Positions 1 to 7,100 of a DNA stretch of 14,402 bases are shown in pieces (the stretch's first letter is position 1; the number at the start of each line of letters is the position of its first letter). Position numbers and translations under genes: made by a program. The notes below the pieces were generated by a model. That model saw only the letters and a list, made by a program, of their open reading frames with translations, was not told the origin of the DNA and did not search any database. Source of the DNA: an uncultured Lachnospiraceae bacterium (GTDB lineage: Bacteria; Bacillota; Clostridia; Lachnospirales; Lachnospiraceae); NCBI GenBank assembly GCA_910588285.1, contig CAJUQB010000046.1, positions 1-14,402 of the forward strand, given 5' to 3'.

Positions 1-618
1 ATTCAGAGCCACGCACATCTCGTCGCGTTTCTCCTCATTCTCCTCATTGTTCTCCGGGTCATGCTCGCACACATGGCGGCTGCGCCATTTCATGGCCATC
101 TGGAAGCAGTCCTCCTTGTTGGCCTCTGTGATCCGCTCGTAGCTCCAGTTGGGATATTGCCGTTTAAAATTGTTGATATGGTTTCGCTTCCCGTGGAGCT
201 TCTTGCCGGCCAGGGTGGTCAGCTTCTCCGTCTCGTAGACATAATCCGCCGCATCCCGGTCGTACACAATCTCAAACCGTCCCGGATACCACTGCTCCAG
301 CAGGGCAAATTCCTGCTCCTGTACCAGATGCATGCGAAAAGGCGCCTGCTTCTCCCGAAAATACTCCATCATCACATCCAGGGCCCTTTTCACCTGGGGC
401 TCATCCCCGGCCGGGAAGGTGATGCTCATACCCTTCTCCTTGGAAACACCCAGAAAAACCAGGGCTTCCTCCACAATGGCATATTTGGTTGGATAAAACC
501 GGCACCAGAGAAAAATATTGGAAAAAACCAGCTCACAGCTCCGGTAAGTCTTTTTCTTCAGGTAATATTCAATCAGCTCCTTATGCTCCAGCTTGATGTC
601 TTGAAATACGATATCCAT
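1..618 (-). CDS. DUF2156 (phosphatidylglycerol lysyltransferase C-terminal-like) protein, C-terminus cut by window edge
   Basis: An open frame starts at ATG 616-618 and runs without a stop to base 1, giving 206 residues; the rest lies outside the window. AAAGGAG about 6 bases upstream supports the start. The protein begins MDIVFQDIKLEHK and carries the segment LAGKKLHGKRNHINNFKR at about residues 135-152, which I recognise as typical of DUF2156/LPG_synthase_C proteins (GNAT-like fold). Members are often annotated as phosphatidylglycerol lysyltransferase domain proteins, but cytosolic single-domain members like this have no settled substrate. No membrane segment is visible, so it is not a full MprF-type flippase-synthase. 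An acidic, Asn/Glu-rich stretch (CEHDPENNEENEEKRDE) lies just before the window edge. It follows the ABC exporter gene by 36 bases on the same strand and is probably cotranscribed with it. Confidence 0.75.
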   Translation of the reverse strand, partial: MDIVFQDIKLEHKELIEYYLKKKTYRSCELVFSNIFLWCRFYPTKYAIVEEALVFLGVSKEKGMSITFPAGDEPQVKRALDVMMEYFREKQAPFRMHLVQEQEFALLEQWYPGRFEIVYDRDAADYVYETEKLTTLAGKKLHGKRNHINNFKRQYPNWSYERITEANKEDCFQMAMKWRSRHVCEHDPENNEENEEKRDEMCVALN

Positions 619-654
619 AAATTCTCCTTTTTTGTCTGCATGTAAAACTCCGCT

Positions 655-2391
655 CTAATCGGCAAACTGCATCTGATACAGATGGGCGTAGACACCGCCC
701 TGGGCCAAGAGCTCTCTGTGGCTTCCTGCTTCCTCGATCCCCTTCTCTGTCAGCACCAGGATCTTCTGTGCATTCTTGATGGTAGACAGCCGGTGGGCGA
801 TCACAAAGGTAGTCCGATTCCTGGCCAGTACCTCCAGGGATTCCTGCACCACCTTCTCACTCTCATTGTCCAGAGCGGAGGTCGCCTCGTCAAAAATCAA
901 AATGGGCGGGTTCTTCAAAAATACCCGGGCGATGGACAACCGCTGCTTCTGCCCGCCGGAAAGCTTCACGCCCCGCTGGCCGATATCCGTATCATACCCG
1001 TCCGGAAAGCTCATGATAAACTCATGGGCATTGGCATTCTTGGCCGCCTCCACGATCTCCTCCATGGTGGCATCCGGCTTGCCGTAGCGGATATTGTCGG
1101 CAATGGTGCCCACAAAGAGGTACACGTCCTGCTGTACAATCCCAATATGATCCCGAAGGCTTTTCAGCTTCACCCTGCGGATATCCACTCCGTCCACCTT
1201 CACCGAGCCGCCGGACACCTCATAAAAACGCGGGATCAGGCTGCACAGCGTACTCTTTCCCGCACCGGAGGAGCCCACCAGCGCCATGTAGGAGCCGGCC
1301 TCCACCTTCAGGTTGATATGGCTTAACACCTGCTGGTCATTGTCCTCGTAATGGAAGGACACATCCTCAAAGGTAATATCCCCCTTCACGTCCTTAAGCT
1401 CTGCGGCATCCGGCTCATCCACAATATCCGGCCGGATGGCCATCATCTCCAGGAACCGCTCGTAGCCGGTATAGCCGTTCTGGAACTGCTCGGTCAGGGT
1501 AATCAGCTTTTTCACCGGATCCGTAAAGGTATTGATATAGAGCAAAAAGGTAATGAGGTCCGTCACATTGACCTGTCCCTTGGTGATCAGCATGGCCCCA
1601 AACACCAGCACGGCAATGGTGATCATGGTCGTAAGGGCCCCCAGGCCGGAATGATACCCTGCCATATAGGCATAGCTGCTCTTTTTGGCAGACAAAAACC
1701 CCAGGTTGCCCTCCTGGAACTTATCCATCTCCTCGCCCTCATTGGCAAAGGACTTCACCACCCGGATTCCGGACAGATTGTCCTCGATCTGGCTGTTGAT
1801 ATCCGCAATCCTGGCCCGGTTCCGCTTGAAGGCACGTTTCATTTTCTTATTGAAATAGGCGGCATACACCAGCATCATTGGGATAAATACAAAAGCGATC
1901 AGTGTCAGCTTCACATCAATGCACAAAAGGATTACAAAGGAACCGATGATCTTGATAATCGAAATCACCAGATCCTCCGGCCCATGGTGCAAAAGCTCGC
2001 TGATATCAAACAAATCGCTGGTGATGCGGCTCATCAGCTGCCCCACCTTCTGATTGTCAAAAAAGGAAAAGGAGAGCTTCTGATAATGGCCGAAAATCTC
2101 TGCCCGCATGTCGTATTCAATCTTAGCTCCCATCATATGGCCGTAATTGGTAATAAAATAATTGCAGAAGCATTCCACCAGCACCAAAACCACCATAAGA
2201 ATCCCCAGCCGCAGAATCTTCTCCATGGCCTGGGATGGCTCCAGTGTGATGACATTCCCGGTAATATACCGCACAATCAGCGGAATGGCCAGCGTAATAG
2301 CCGCCCCCAGGATCGCAAAAAACAGATCCGCCACAAACAGCCCCAGATAAGGTTTATAATAGGAAGCAAGCTTTTTCATTTTGTGATTCAT
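655..2391 (-). CDS. ABC transporter half-exporter: transmembrane domain fused to ATPase (MsbA/LmrA/MdlB type)
   Basis: This 578-residue protein has the full type I exporter layout. A six-helix transmembrane domain fills about residues 1-310, and a nucleotide-binding domain fills about 335-578. The ATPase motifs are intact: Walker A GSSGAGKST near 375, Q-loop IVQQDVYLF, signature LSGGQKQRLSIAR near 477, Walker B ILIFDEATSALD near 500 with the catalytic Glu, and the H-loop IAHRLST near 530. The length is normal. It probably works as a homodimer, or with a partner half-transporter that is not in the window, exporting a lipid, drug or peptide; the substrate cannot be read from sequence. The start is supported by AAAGGGG six bases upstream, and a separate promoter precedes the gene. 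The DUF2156 gene follows 36 bases downstream. Confidence 0.93.
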   Translation of the reverse strand: MNHKMKKLASYYKPYLGLFVADLFFAILGAAITLAIPLIVRYITGNVITLEPSQAMEKILRLGILMVVLVLVECFCNYFITNYGHMMGAKIEYDMRAEIFGHYQKLSFSFFDNQKVGQLMSRITSDLFDISELLHHGPEDLVISIIKIIGSFVILLCIDVKLTLIAFVFIPMMLVYAAYFNKKMKRAFKRNRARIADINSQIEDNLSGIRVVKSFANEGEEMDKFQEGNLGFLSAKKSSYAYMAGYHSGLGALTTMITIAVLVFGAMLITKGQVNVTDLITFLLYINTFTDPVKKLITLTEQFQNGYTGYERFLEMMAIRPDIVDEPDAAELKDVKGDITFEDVSFHYEDNDQQVLSHINLKVEAGSYMALVGSSGAGKSTLCSLIPRFYEVSGGSVKVDGVDIRRVKLKSLRDHIGIVQQDVYLFVGTIADNIRYGKPDATMEEIVEAAKNANAHEFIMSFPDGYDTDIGQRGVKLSGGQKQRLSIARVFLKNPPILIFDEATSALDNESEKVVQESLEVLARNRTTFVIAHRLSTIKNAQKILVLTEKGIEEAGSHRELLAQGGVYAHLYQMQFAD

Positions 2392-2415
2392 ACGTATCCC
2401 CTTTCCTTAAACCAA

Positions 2416-2450
2416 GTACGTATTATAACACATTTTGAAAATGAATGCTA
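2416..2450 (-). promoter_or_regulatory. Sigma-A-type extended -10 promoter for the ABC exporter gene
   Basis: On the minus strand the gap upstream of the exporter contains TGTTATAAT, a perfect extended -10: TATAAT at 2422-2427 with TG one base upstream. The -35 region 17 bases further up (TAGCAT) is a poor match, as is usual when an extended -10 is present. Transcription would begin near base 2415, leaving a leader of about 24 bases that carries the AAAGGGG ribosome binding site. Confidence 0.6.
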
Positions 2451-2483
2451 TTCTTAAGTGGAAATTTTTTCTAATATAAATAT

Positions 2484-4439
2484 TTAATCAAAATTTAATT
2501 CTGTGACCGGTTCCTGGCACACATGATCCTTACAGACATAATACTGTATTTCTCCGGCAATCTCATAGGCTTCCAGGGACGGAATCAGACGGGCCAGGGA
2601 TTTGCGGTTTTTGTCTGTCAGCACCAGGGCATAGAGGGGACGGCCCTGGGCTCTGCGGTAACAGCGAAGGTCCTCCTCCGGAATTTCCTCCTGGCTGGTA
2701 CAGACCACATGGATTCCCGGATCCTGCCACTGGCGCCGGGCCAGGAATCCCAGGGCATGGCCGGCCTCATTGTCTCCCACAGCCTGGTCCAGGGCTTCCA
2801 GCTGCTCCCGGGCCATCTGCTGCCATTTTTCCTCCTGGATCAGGTGGGCCAGCCACACCAGAAGCAGGGCTGCCGCCGAATTTCCGGCAGGCAGCGCCCC
2901 GTCGTACCACTCCTTCCTCCGGGTGATAAAGGCCTCCCCGCAGGCAGGCGTGAAGAAGAAGCCACCTTCCACCTCGTCCCAGAATTGCCGCCGCATTTCC
3001 TCTGCCAGCTGCATACAGGTGCGCAGCCAGCTCACATCATAGTCGCACTGGTAGAGCGCAAACAGCCCCAGCCCAAAAAAGGCGTAATCATCCAGGTTTC
3101 CCTCAAAGGCCACATCCCCCTCCCGCCAGCGCACCCGCATCCGGCCGTTTAAGGTCATCATGTTGGCCCGAACAAAGGCCGCGGCCTTCTTTGCCTGCTT
3201 ATAGTATTCACTGCGCCCCGTCACCTGGAAGGCTCTGGCCAGGGCCCAGACTGCAAGGCCGTTCCAGGCAGCCAGAATCTTATCGTCCAGATGAAGCCCC
3301 GCCCGGCCCCGGCGGTAAGCAAGAAGCTTACAGATATCCTCCTGCCGCGGAAAGGGGGCCTGCCATCTGGGATTATCCAGAAGGTTCAGTACGGATTTTC
3401 CCTCGAAATTCCCCTGATCCGTCACATGATACCATGCACAGAACAGGGAGGCCCCTTCCTCCCCCAGAACCGCCGCAATCTCCTGGGGCGTAAATACATA
3501 ATATTTCCCCTCTTCCCCATCGCTGTCCGCATCCTGGCCGCAGAAAAAGGCCCCCTTATCATGCATCAGCTCCTCCTGCAGATAGGAAATGGTCCGCTCT
3601 GCGATTGTGAGGTACAGGGGCTTCTTGCTTCTCTCATAGCCCTCCAGATAGGCCAGGACCAGCAATGCATTGTCATAGAGCATTTTCTCAAAATGAGGCA
3701 CCAGCCACTGCTCATCCGTGGAATATCTGGAAAAGCCGCCCCCCAGATGGTCAAAGATACCGCCCCGGTACATGCAGTCCAGGGTAAAATACGCCTGCTC
3801 CGCTGCCTGAGGCTGCTCCTGCCCAATGGCCAGAAGATACAGCAGGTTATGGGGCAGCGGGAACTTCGGCGCCCCGTACAGCCCGCCGTATCTGGAATCA
3901 AAGAGGGCAGTCAGGCGGTACGCCCCCTGGGCAGGCTCCGGTTGGATCTGCACGTCCAGAATCTCCTCTGCCCGCTCCAACAGGCGCTCCCGCTCCTGGC
4001 TCCACATCCTTGCAATCCGCCCAAGAAGCTCCAAAAGCCCCAGCTGCCCCCCCTGGCTTTCCGGCGGAAAATAAGTTCCCACATAAAATGGCTTCTGCTC
4101 CGGCGTCAGAAATACCGTCAACGGCCAGCCCCCGCCTCCGGTCAGCATCTGGCAGACATGCATGTAGATGCCATCCACATCCGGCCGCTCCTCCCGGTCC
4201 ACCTTGACAGAAATAAAATTTTGATTTAATACTTCTGCTATCTCTTCATTTTCAAAGGATTCCCGTTCCATCACATGACACCAATGGCAGGTGGAATAGC
4301 CGATCGACAAAAAGACTGGCTTCTCCTGCGCTCGGGCCGCCGCAAAGGCTTCCTCGGACCAGGGATACCAGTCTACCGGGTTATGGGCATGCTGTAATAG
4401 GTAAGGTGATTTCTCAAGGCTCAAACGATTGGTATGCAA
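2484..4439 (-). CDS. YyaL/SSP411 (DUF255) family thioredoxin-domain protein with six-hairpin barrel
   Basis: The 651-residue product matches the YyaL/spermatogenesis-associated protein 20 family. Its N-terminal thioredoxin-like domain (about residues 1-160) opens with RLSLEKSPYLLQHAHNPVDW and holds a CHWC motif at 51-54, followed by the family block VKVDREERPDVD. The remainder resembles the glucosidase-type alpha/alpha barrel, for example GGGFSRYSTDEQWLVPHFEK. Family members are cytoplasmic and of poorly defined function; a redox role is suggested only by the CxxC pair. The start is TTG at 4437-4439 (first residue read as Met), chosen because AGGAGG sits seven bases upstream and the family N-terminus begins there. 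There is no better ATG. Both the ribosome binding site and the start codon lie in a strong hairpin. It is downstream of argS on the same strand. Confidence 0.9.
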   Translation of the reverse strand: MHTNRLSLEKSPYLLQHAHNPVDWYPWSEEAFAAARAQEKPVFLSIGYSTCHWCHVMERESFENEEIAEVLNQNFISVKVDREERPDVDGIYMHVCQMLTGGGGWPLTVFLTPEQKPFYVGTYFPPESQGGQLGLLELLGRIARMWSQERERLLERAEEILDVQIQPEPAQGAYRLTALFDSRYGGLYGAPKFPLPHNLLYLLAIGQEQPQAAEQAYFTLDCMYRGGIFDHLGGGFSRYSTDEQWLVPHFEKMLYDNALLVLAYLEGYERSKKPLYLTIAERTISYLQEELMHDKGAFFCGQDADSDGEEGKYYVFTPQEIAAVLGEEGASLFCAWYHVTDQGNFEGKSVLNLLDNPRWQAPFPRQEDICKLLAYRRGRAGLHLDDKILAAWNGLAVWALARAFQVTGRSEYYKQAKKAAAFVRANMMTLNGRMRVRWREGDVAFEGNLDDYAFFGLGLFALYQCDYDVSWLRTCMQLAEEMRRQFWDEVEGGFFFTPACGEAFITRRKEWYDGALPAGNSAAALLLVWLAHLIQEEKWQQMAREQLEALDQAVGDNEAGHALGFLARRQWQDPGIHVVCTSQEEIPEEDLRCYRRAQGRPLYALVLTDKNRKSLARLIPSLEAYEIAGEIQYYVCKDHVCQEPVTELNFD

Positions 4440-4486
4440 AATACCACCTCCTGTTTTTGCATAGTATGCTCAGGAGGTGGTTTTGC
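4438..4486 (-). promoter_or_regulatory. Hairpin sequestering the ribosome binding site and TTG start of the YyaL-family gene (possibly also argS terminator)
   Basis: ACCACCTCCTG (the reverse of 4471-4481) and CAGGAGGTGGT (the reverse of 4443-4453) form an 11-bp perfect stem in the minus-strand RNA. Past a two-base bulge the stem extends by GCAAA pairing with TTTGC. The 3' arm contains the AGGAGG and the start-codon region of the downstream gene. The 17-base loop holds a small nested inverted repeat, GCAT-ACT-ATGC. It begins about 40 bases after the argS stop. A short U-rich run follows the stem, so it could also act as a weak intrinsic terminator. Confidence 0.6.
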
Positions 4487-4527
4487 TATACTTGAGATAT
4501 TTTTATTTTCCGGAATGGCGGATATCG

Positions 4528-6297
4528 TTACATTTTATCCGGCGCGGAGAATCCCAGCACATCAATGCAGACCTCCAGGATCCCCTTGCAGAGCATCAGC
4601 ATCCGGATGTAGCCTGCCTGAACAGCCGCATCCTCCTGGGCCATGATCTTGGTCTCATGATAGAAATGATTGAAATCATTGGCCAGATCATACATATAGG
4701 CGCAGATTTTATGGGGCGCGCTCTCCTCGTAGGCGCTTTCCATCACCCCATTGAACCTGGAAAGCTCCAGCATCAGCGACTTTTCGCTCTCCGTAGCAGC
4801 CGGCAGCAGCCTGGCATCCGCCGGGAGGGCATGCTGCTCAAAATATTTGCTCAGGATGGACTTCATCCGCACAATGGTATAGAGGATATAAGGTCCGGTA
4901 TTTCCCTCAAAGGAGGTAAAGCGTTCGATATCAAACACATAATCCTTGGAGGCCTGGTTGGACAGGTCCCCATACTTGATGGCTGCCAGGGCCACTGTCC
5001 TGGCTGTCTCCCTTCCTTCCGACTCCTCCACCACATGGTTCTCGGCGATCTTCTTGTACATCTCCTCATTGATCTCCTCCACCAGGTACTGGAGGCGCAT
5101 AACCCCGCCGTCCCTGGTCTTGAAGGGCTTGCCGTCCCTGCCGTTCATAGTGCCAAAGCCTAAGAATTTCAGCTCGGTATCCGGCTTCACCAGCCCGGTC
5201 TTCCTGGCACAGCGGAACACCTGGATAAAATGAAGCTCCTGCCGCTTATCCGCCAGGTAAATGATCTCGTCCGGATCATAATCCTGCATCCGCCAGATCA
5301 GGGTGGCCAGGTCCGTGGTGTCATACAGGGCCGCCCCATCTGACTTCAGGATCATGCAGGGAGGGATCTCCTTGGTGTCCGTCTCCTCCTTCACATCTAC
5401 CACCAGGGCGCCCTCAGACACATAGGCATGTCCCCGGGCCTTCATCTGCTCCACCATATCCGCAATATAGGGCTGGGAATCGGACTCTCCCTTCCACAGC
5501 TCAAAGGACACGTTCAGGTTGGCATAATTCTTCTTCAGATCCTCCACCGACACGTCCAAAATATGCTTCAACAGAGCCCGGTAGCCCCTGCGGCCCTGCT
5601 GCAGCTGCAGGGTGGCCTCCATGGCAGCCTCCTTAAACACGGGATCCTCCTTGGACTTGCCGCTGGCTGTAGGATAGATCTCTTCCAGCTGGGCAATGGT
5701 AAAGGGCGGCTCTTTGGGATACTCTCCCTGGTAGCCCTCATCAAAATATGCAAGCATGGGCTGCCGTTCCTTCAATTCCACAATGATCAGGCCCATCTGC
5801 AGGCCCCAGTCTCCCAGATGCACGTCGCCGATCATATGGTGGCCCATGAACTTCCCGATGCGCTTCACACTCTCTCCGATAATGGCGGAGCGCAGGTGCC
5901 CTACATGAAGGGGCTTAGCCACATTGGCCCCGCCGTAATCCACCATAATGGTCTTGGGCTTCTCTGCCCTGCTGCAGCCAAACCGCCCCTGGTCCGCCGC
6001 CATCTGCTCCAAATACGCTGCCAGGTATTCCTCCGACAGCTTCAAATTCAAAAATCCCGGCTTCACGGACTCTGCCATGGAAAACAGCCTGCTGTCCCCC
6101 AGGGCTGCCGCCACCTTCTCTGAGATCTGAAAGGGGGCGCAATGGTATTCCTTGGCTGCCGCCATGGCGCCATTGCACTGGTACTCGCACAGATCCGGAC
6201 GGTTGGAAAGCGTCACTCTGCCGTATTTGGCATCATAACCCTCCCGAACAAAAGCTTCTGTCACTTCCTCACTAATCAAGTCAATTAATTTTTTCAT
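4528..6297 (-). CDS. argS: Arginyl-tRNA synthetase
   Basis: This 589-residue class I aminoacyl-tRNA synthetase charges tRNA-Arg in the cytoplasm. The N-terminal tRNA-recognition domain spans about residues 1-110. The HIGH-type motif is PLHVGHLRS at 129-137. The KMSKS-equivalent GKPFKTRDGG lies near 390-400, the form expected for ArgS. The C-terminal DALR anticodon-binding domain begins near 460 (YILYTIVRMKSIL) and continues to the end. Length and termini are normal for Clostridia. The annotated ATG has no well-spaced ribosome binding site: AAGGAG lies 17 bases upstream, within a short overlapping leader ORF. An intrinsic terminator separates it from the upstream gene, and no T-box is visible in the short gap. 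Confidence 0.97.
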   Translation of the reverse strand: MKKLIDLISEEVTEAFVREGYDAKYGRVTLSNRPDLCEYQCNGAMAAAKEYHCAPFQISEKVAAALGDSRLFSMAESVKPGFLNLKLSEEYLAAYLEQMAADQGRFGCSRAEKPKTIMVDYGGANVAKPLHVGHLRSAIIGESVKRIGKFMGHHMIGDVHLGDWGLQMGLIIVELKERQPMLAYFDEGYQGEYPKEPPFTIAQLEEIYPTASGKSKEDPVFKEAAMEATLQLQQGRRGYRALLKHILDVSVEDLKKNYANLNVSFELWKGESDSQPYIADMVEQMKARGHAYVSEGALVVDVKEETDTKEIPPCMILKSDGAALYDTTDLATLIWRMQDYDPDEIIYLADKRQELHFIQVFRCARKTGLVKPDTELKFLGFGTMNGRDGKPFKTRDGGVMRLQYLVEEINEEMYKKIAENHVVEESEGRETARTVALAAIKYGDLSNQASKDYVFDIERFTSFEGNTGPYILYTIVRMKSILSKYFEQHALPADARLLPAATESEKSLMLELSRFNGVMESAYEESAPHKICAYMYDLANDFNHFYHETKIMAQEDAAVQAGYIRMLMLCKGILEVCIDVLGFSAPDKM

Positions 6298-6323
6298 AAT
6301 ACGCTCTGTCTATTCTCCTTCAT
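6294..6323 (-). other. Nine-codon leader ORF overlapping the argS start (ATGA junction)
   Basis: Minus-strand ATG at 6321-6323 opens MKENRQSVL, ending in TGA at 6294-6296. The stop shares bases with the argS ATG, giving an ATGA overlap. The only AAGGAG in the leader lies inside this ORF, 17 bases from the argS ATG, which is far for direct initiation. Translational coupling is therefore plausible. One codon is AGA (Arg). The leader ORF itself has only GGGG as a weak upstream binding site, so expression is unproven. An extended -10 (TGATAAAAT, 6322-6330) overlaps its ATG and could instead give a transcript lacking it. Confidence 0.3.
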
Positions 6324-6336
6324 TTTATCAATCCCC

Positions 6337-6366
6337 AAAAAGGGCAGGCTCTCCTTCCGCCTGCCC
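6337..6366 (-). terminator. Intrinsic terminator after the repeat-rich protein gene, upstream of argS
   Basis: In the minus-strand RNA GGGCAGGC (the reverse of 6359-6366) pairs perfectly with GCCTGCCC (the reverse of 6342-6349) around a nine-base loop. A run of five U follows (6337-6341). This is a classic Rho-independent terminator, 36 bases past the stop of the upstream gene and 40 bases before argS. Confidence 0.85.
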
Positions 6367-6401
6367 GGCCGATTGGCTTCGGTCTCTGATATCAGCCCGG
6401 T

Positions 6402-6896
6402 CTACTCTCCCCGCACCTGGGCCATGGTCCGCTGCCGGTCCTCCTCCTTCTCATGCAGGATCCGGCTGATGGCCTCCTCCTTCTCATGCTCCTTCTCCTG
6501 CTGTTGCTCGATAGTCCGCTGCCGGTCCTCCTCCTTCTCATGCAGGATCCGGCTGATGGCCTCCTCCTTTTCCTGCTGCTGTTCGATCGCCCGCTGAATC
6601 TCTGCCTGCTTGGCTGCCTCGTCCGCCGCTGCCTCCCGCTCCAGGCGTGCAAGCACCTCCATGGCGGCTGCATCCTCAGAGCCTGCAGCCGGCGAAGAGG
6701 GCTGTGCAGACCCATTCTGCATATTTGGCTGATACATCCCCTGCTGCATTCCCGGCTGGTACATTCCCTGCTGCATCCCCGGCTGAACTGCCTGCGCCGA
6801 TCCCATGCCTGCATCCGGCCCATAGATTACATTTCTCCGCTTAATGATACTGCGTATCATTTTCTCCCTCTGATCCCGCTTGTCAATCATATCCAT
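6402..6896 (-). CDS. Unrecognised repeat-rich protein with PGMQQGMYQ repeats and a charged helical tandem repeat
   Basis: I do not recognise this 164-residue protein. It starts at ATG 6894-6896 with GGAGGG seven bases upstream. Residues 1-30 are basic (MDMIDKRDQREKMIRSIIKRR). About residues 38-65 hold two copies of PGMQQGMYQ plus a partial third, PNMQ. From about 80 on the protein is a Glu/Lys/Gln/Arg-rich, probably coiled-coil helix. It contains a 29-residue tandem duplication that starts EKEEAISRILHEKEEDRQRT; the DNA copies at 6427-6482 and 6514-6569 are identical over 56 bases. There is no signal peptide or membrane segment. It is transcribed divergently from sigG and ends in a strong terminator. 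A sporulation link is only suggested by position. Composition and reading frame retained through the repeats favour a real gene. Confidence 0.7.
   Translation of the reverse strand: MDMIDKRDQREKMIRSIIKRRNVIYGPDAGMGSAQAVQPGMQQGMYQPGMQQGMYQPNMQNGSAQPSSPAAGSEDAAAMEVLARLEREAAADEAAKQAEIQRAIEQQQEKEEAISRILHEKEEDRQRTIEQQQEKEHEKEEAISRILHEKEEDRQRTMAQVRGE
6427..6569. repeat. 56-bp perfect direct repeat, 87-bp period, inside the repeat-rich gene
   Basis: Bases 6427-6482 recur exactly at 6514-6569. The period of 87 bases equals 29 codons, so the duplication keeps the frame. The absence of silent differences suggests a recent duplication or ongoing repeat homogenisation. A second tandem array of 27-base units, encoding PGMQQGMYQ, lies at about 6728-6786 in the same gene. 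Confidence 0.9.
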
Positions 6897-6921
6897 AAAG
6901 CATCCCTCCGGTGTTAGACTT

Positions 6922-6940
6922 TTTTTCTATTTTAGCACAA
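6922..6940 (-). promoter_or_regulatory. Extended -10 promoter for the repeat-rich gene
   Basis: Minus-strand TGCTAAAAT gives TAAAAT at 6929-6934 with TG one base upstream, preceded by T-rich DNA. There is no good -35 at 17 bases (TTTTAT). Transcription would start near 6922, about 25 bases before the ATG, and the leader includes GGAGGG. Confidence 0.5.
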
Positions 6941-6969
6941 AAAATCCATGAATAAAAGTAGAAAAATAC

Positions 6970-7028
6970 GTGCATTCTTTTCTTATAAGATTTCACGGGT
7001 CAGGAATGCACACTAGCTGCGCATTCCG
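6970..7028. repeat. Overlapping, mutually exclusive inverted repeats upstream of sigG
   Basis: GTGCATTC (6970-6977) is a perfect inverted repeat of GAATGCAC (7004-7011). GGAATGC (7003-7009) can instead pair with GCATTCC (7021-7027). The middle element is shared, so only one stem can form at a time. TCTTATAAGA (6981-6990), a perfect 10-bp palindrome, lies between the first two arms. No confident -35/-10 for sigG was found in this 200-base divergent gap. Confidence 0.5.
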
Positions 7029-7100
7029 TGAGAACATAATTCACAGCCAGGGGGCCAGACCCCAATTCTTATATCACAATCACATCCGGAGGTATACATC

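Noticed and set aside
1351..2457. Long plus-strand open frame (368 codons) opposite the ABC exporter
   Set aside because: It is the antisense shadow of an intact ABC exporter with all motifs; its product is His/Gln/Pro/Leu-rich with no family features.
6298..6401. T-box riboswitch upstream of argS
   Set aside because: The gap is too short for a T-box and no T-box core or specifier stem is visible; the only hairpin is a plain intrinsic terminator.
6427..6569. CRISPR-like direct repeats
   Set aside because: The repeats are in-frame within a coding gene, contiguous at codon level, and there are only two copies with no cas genes.
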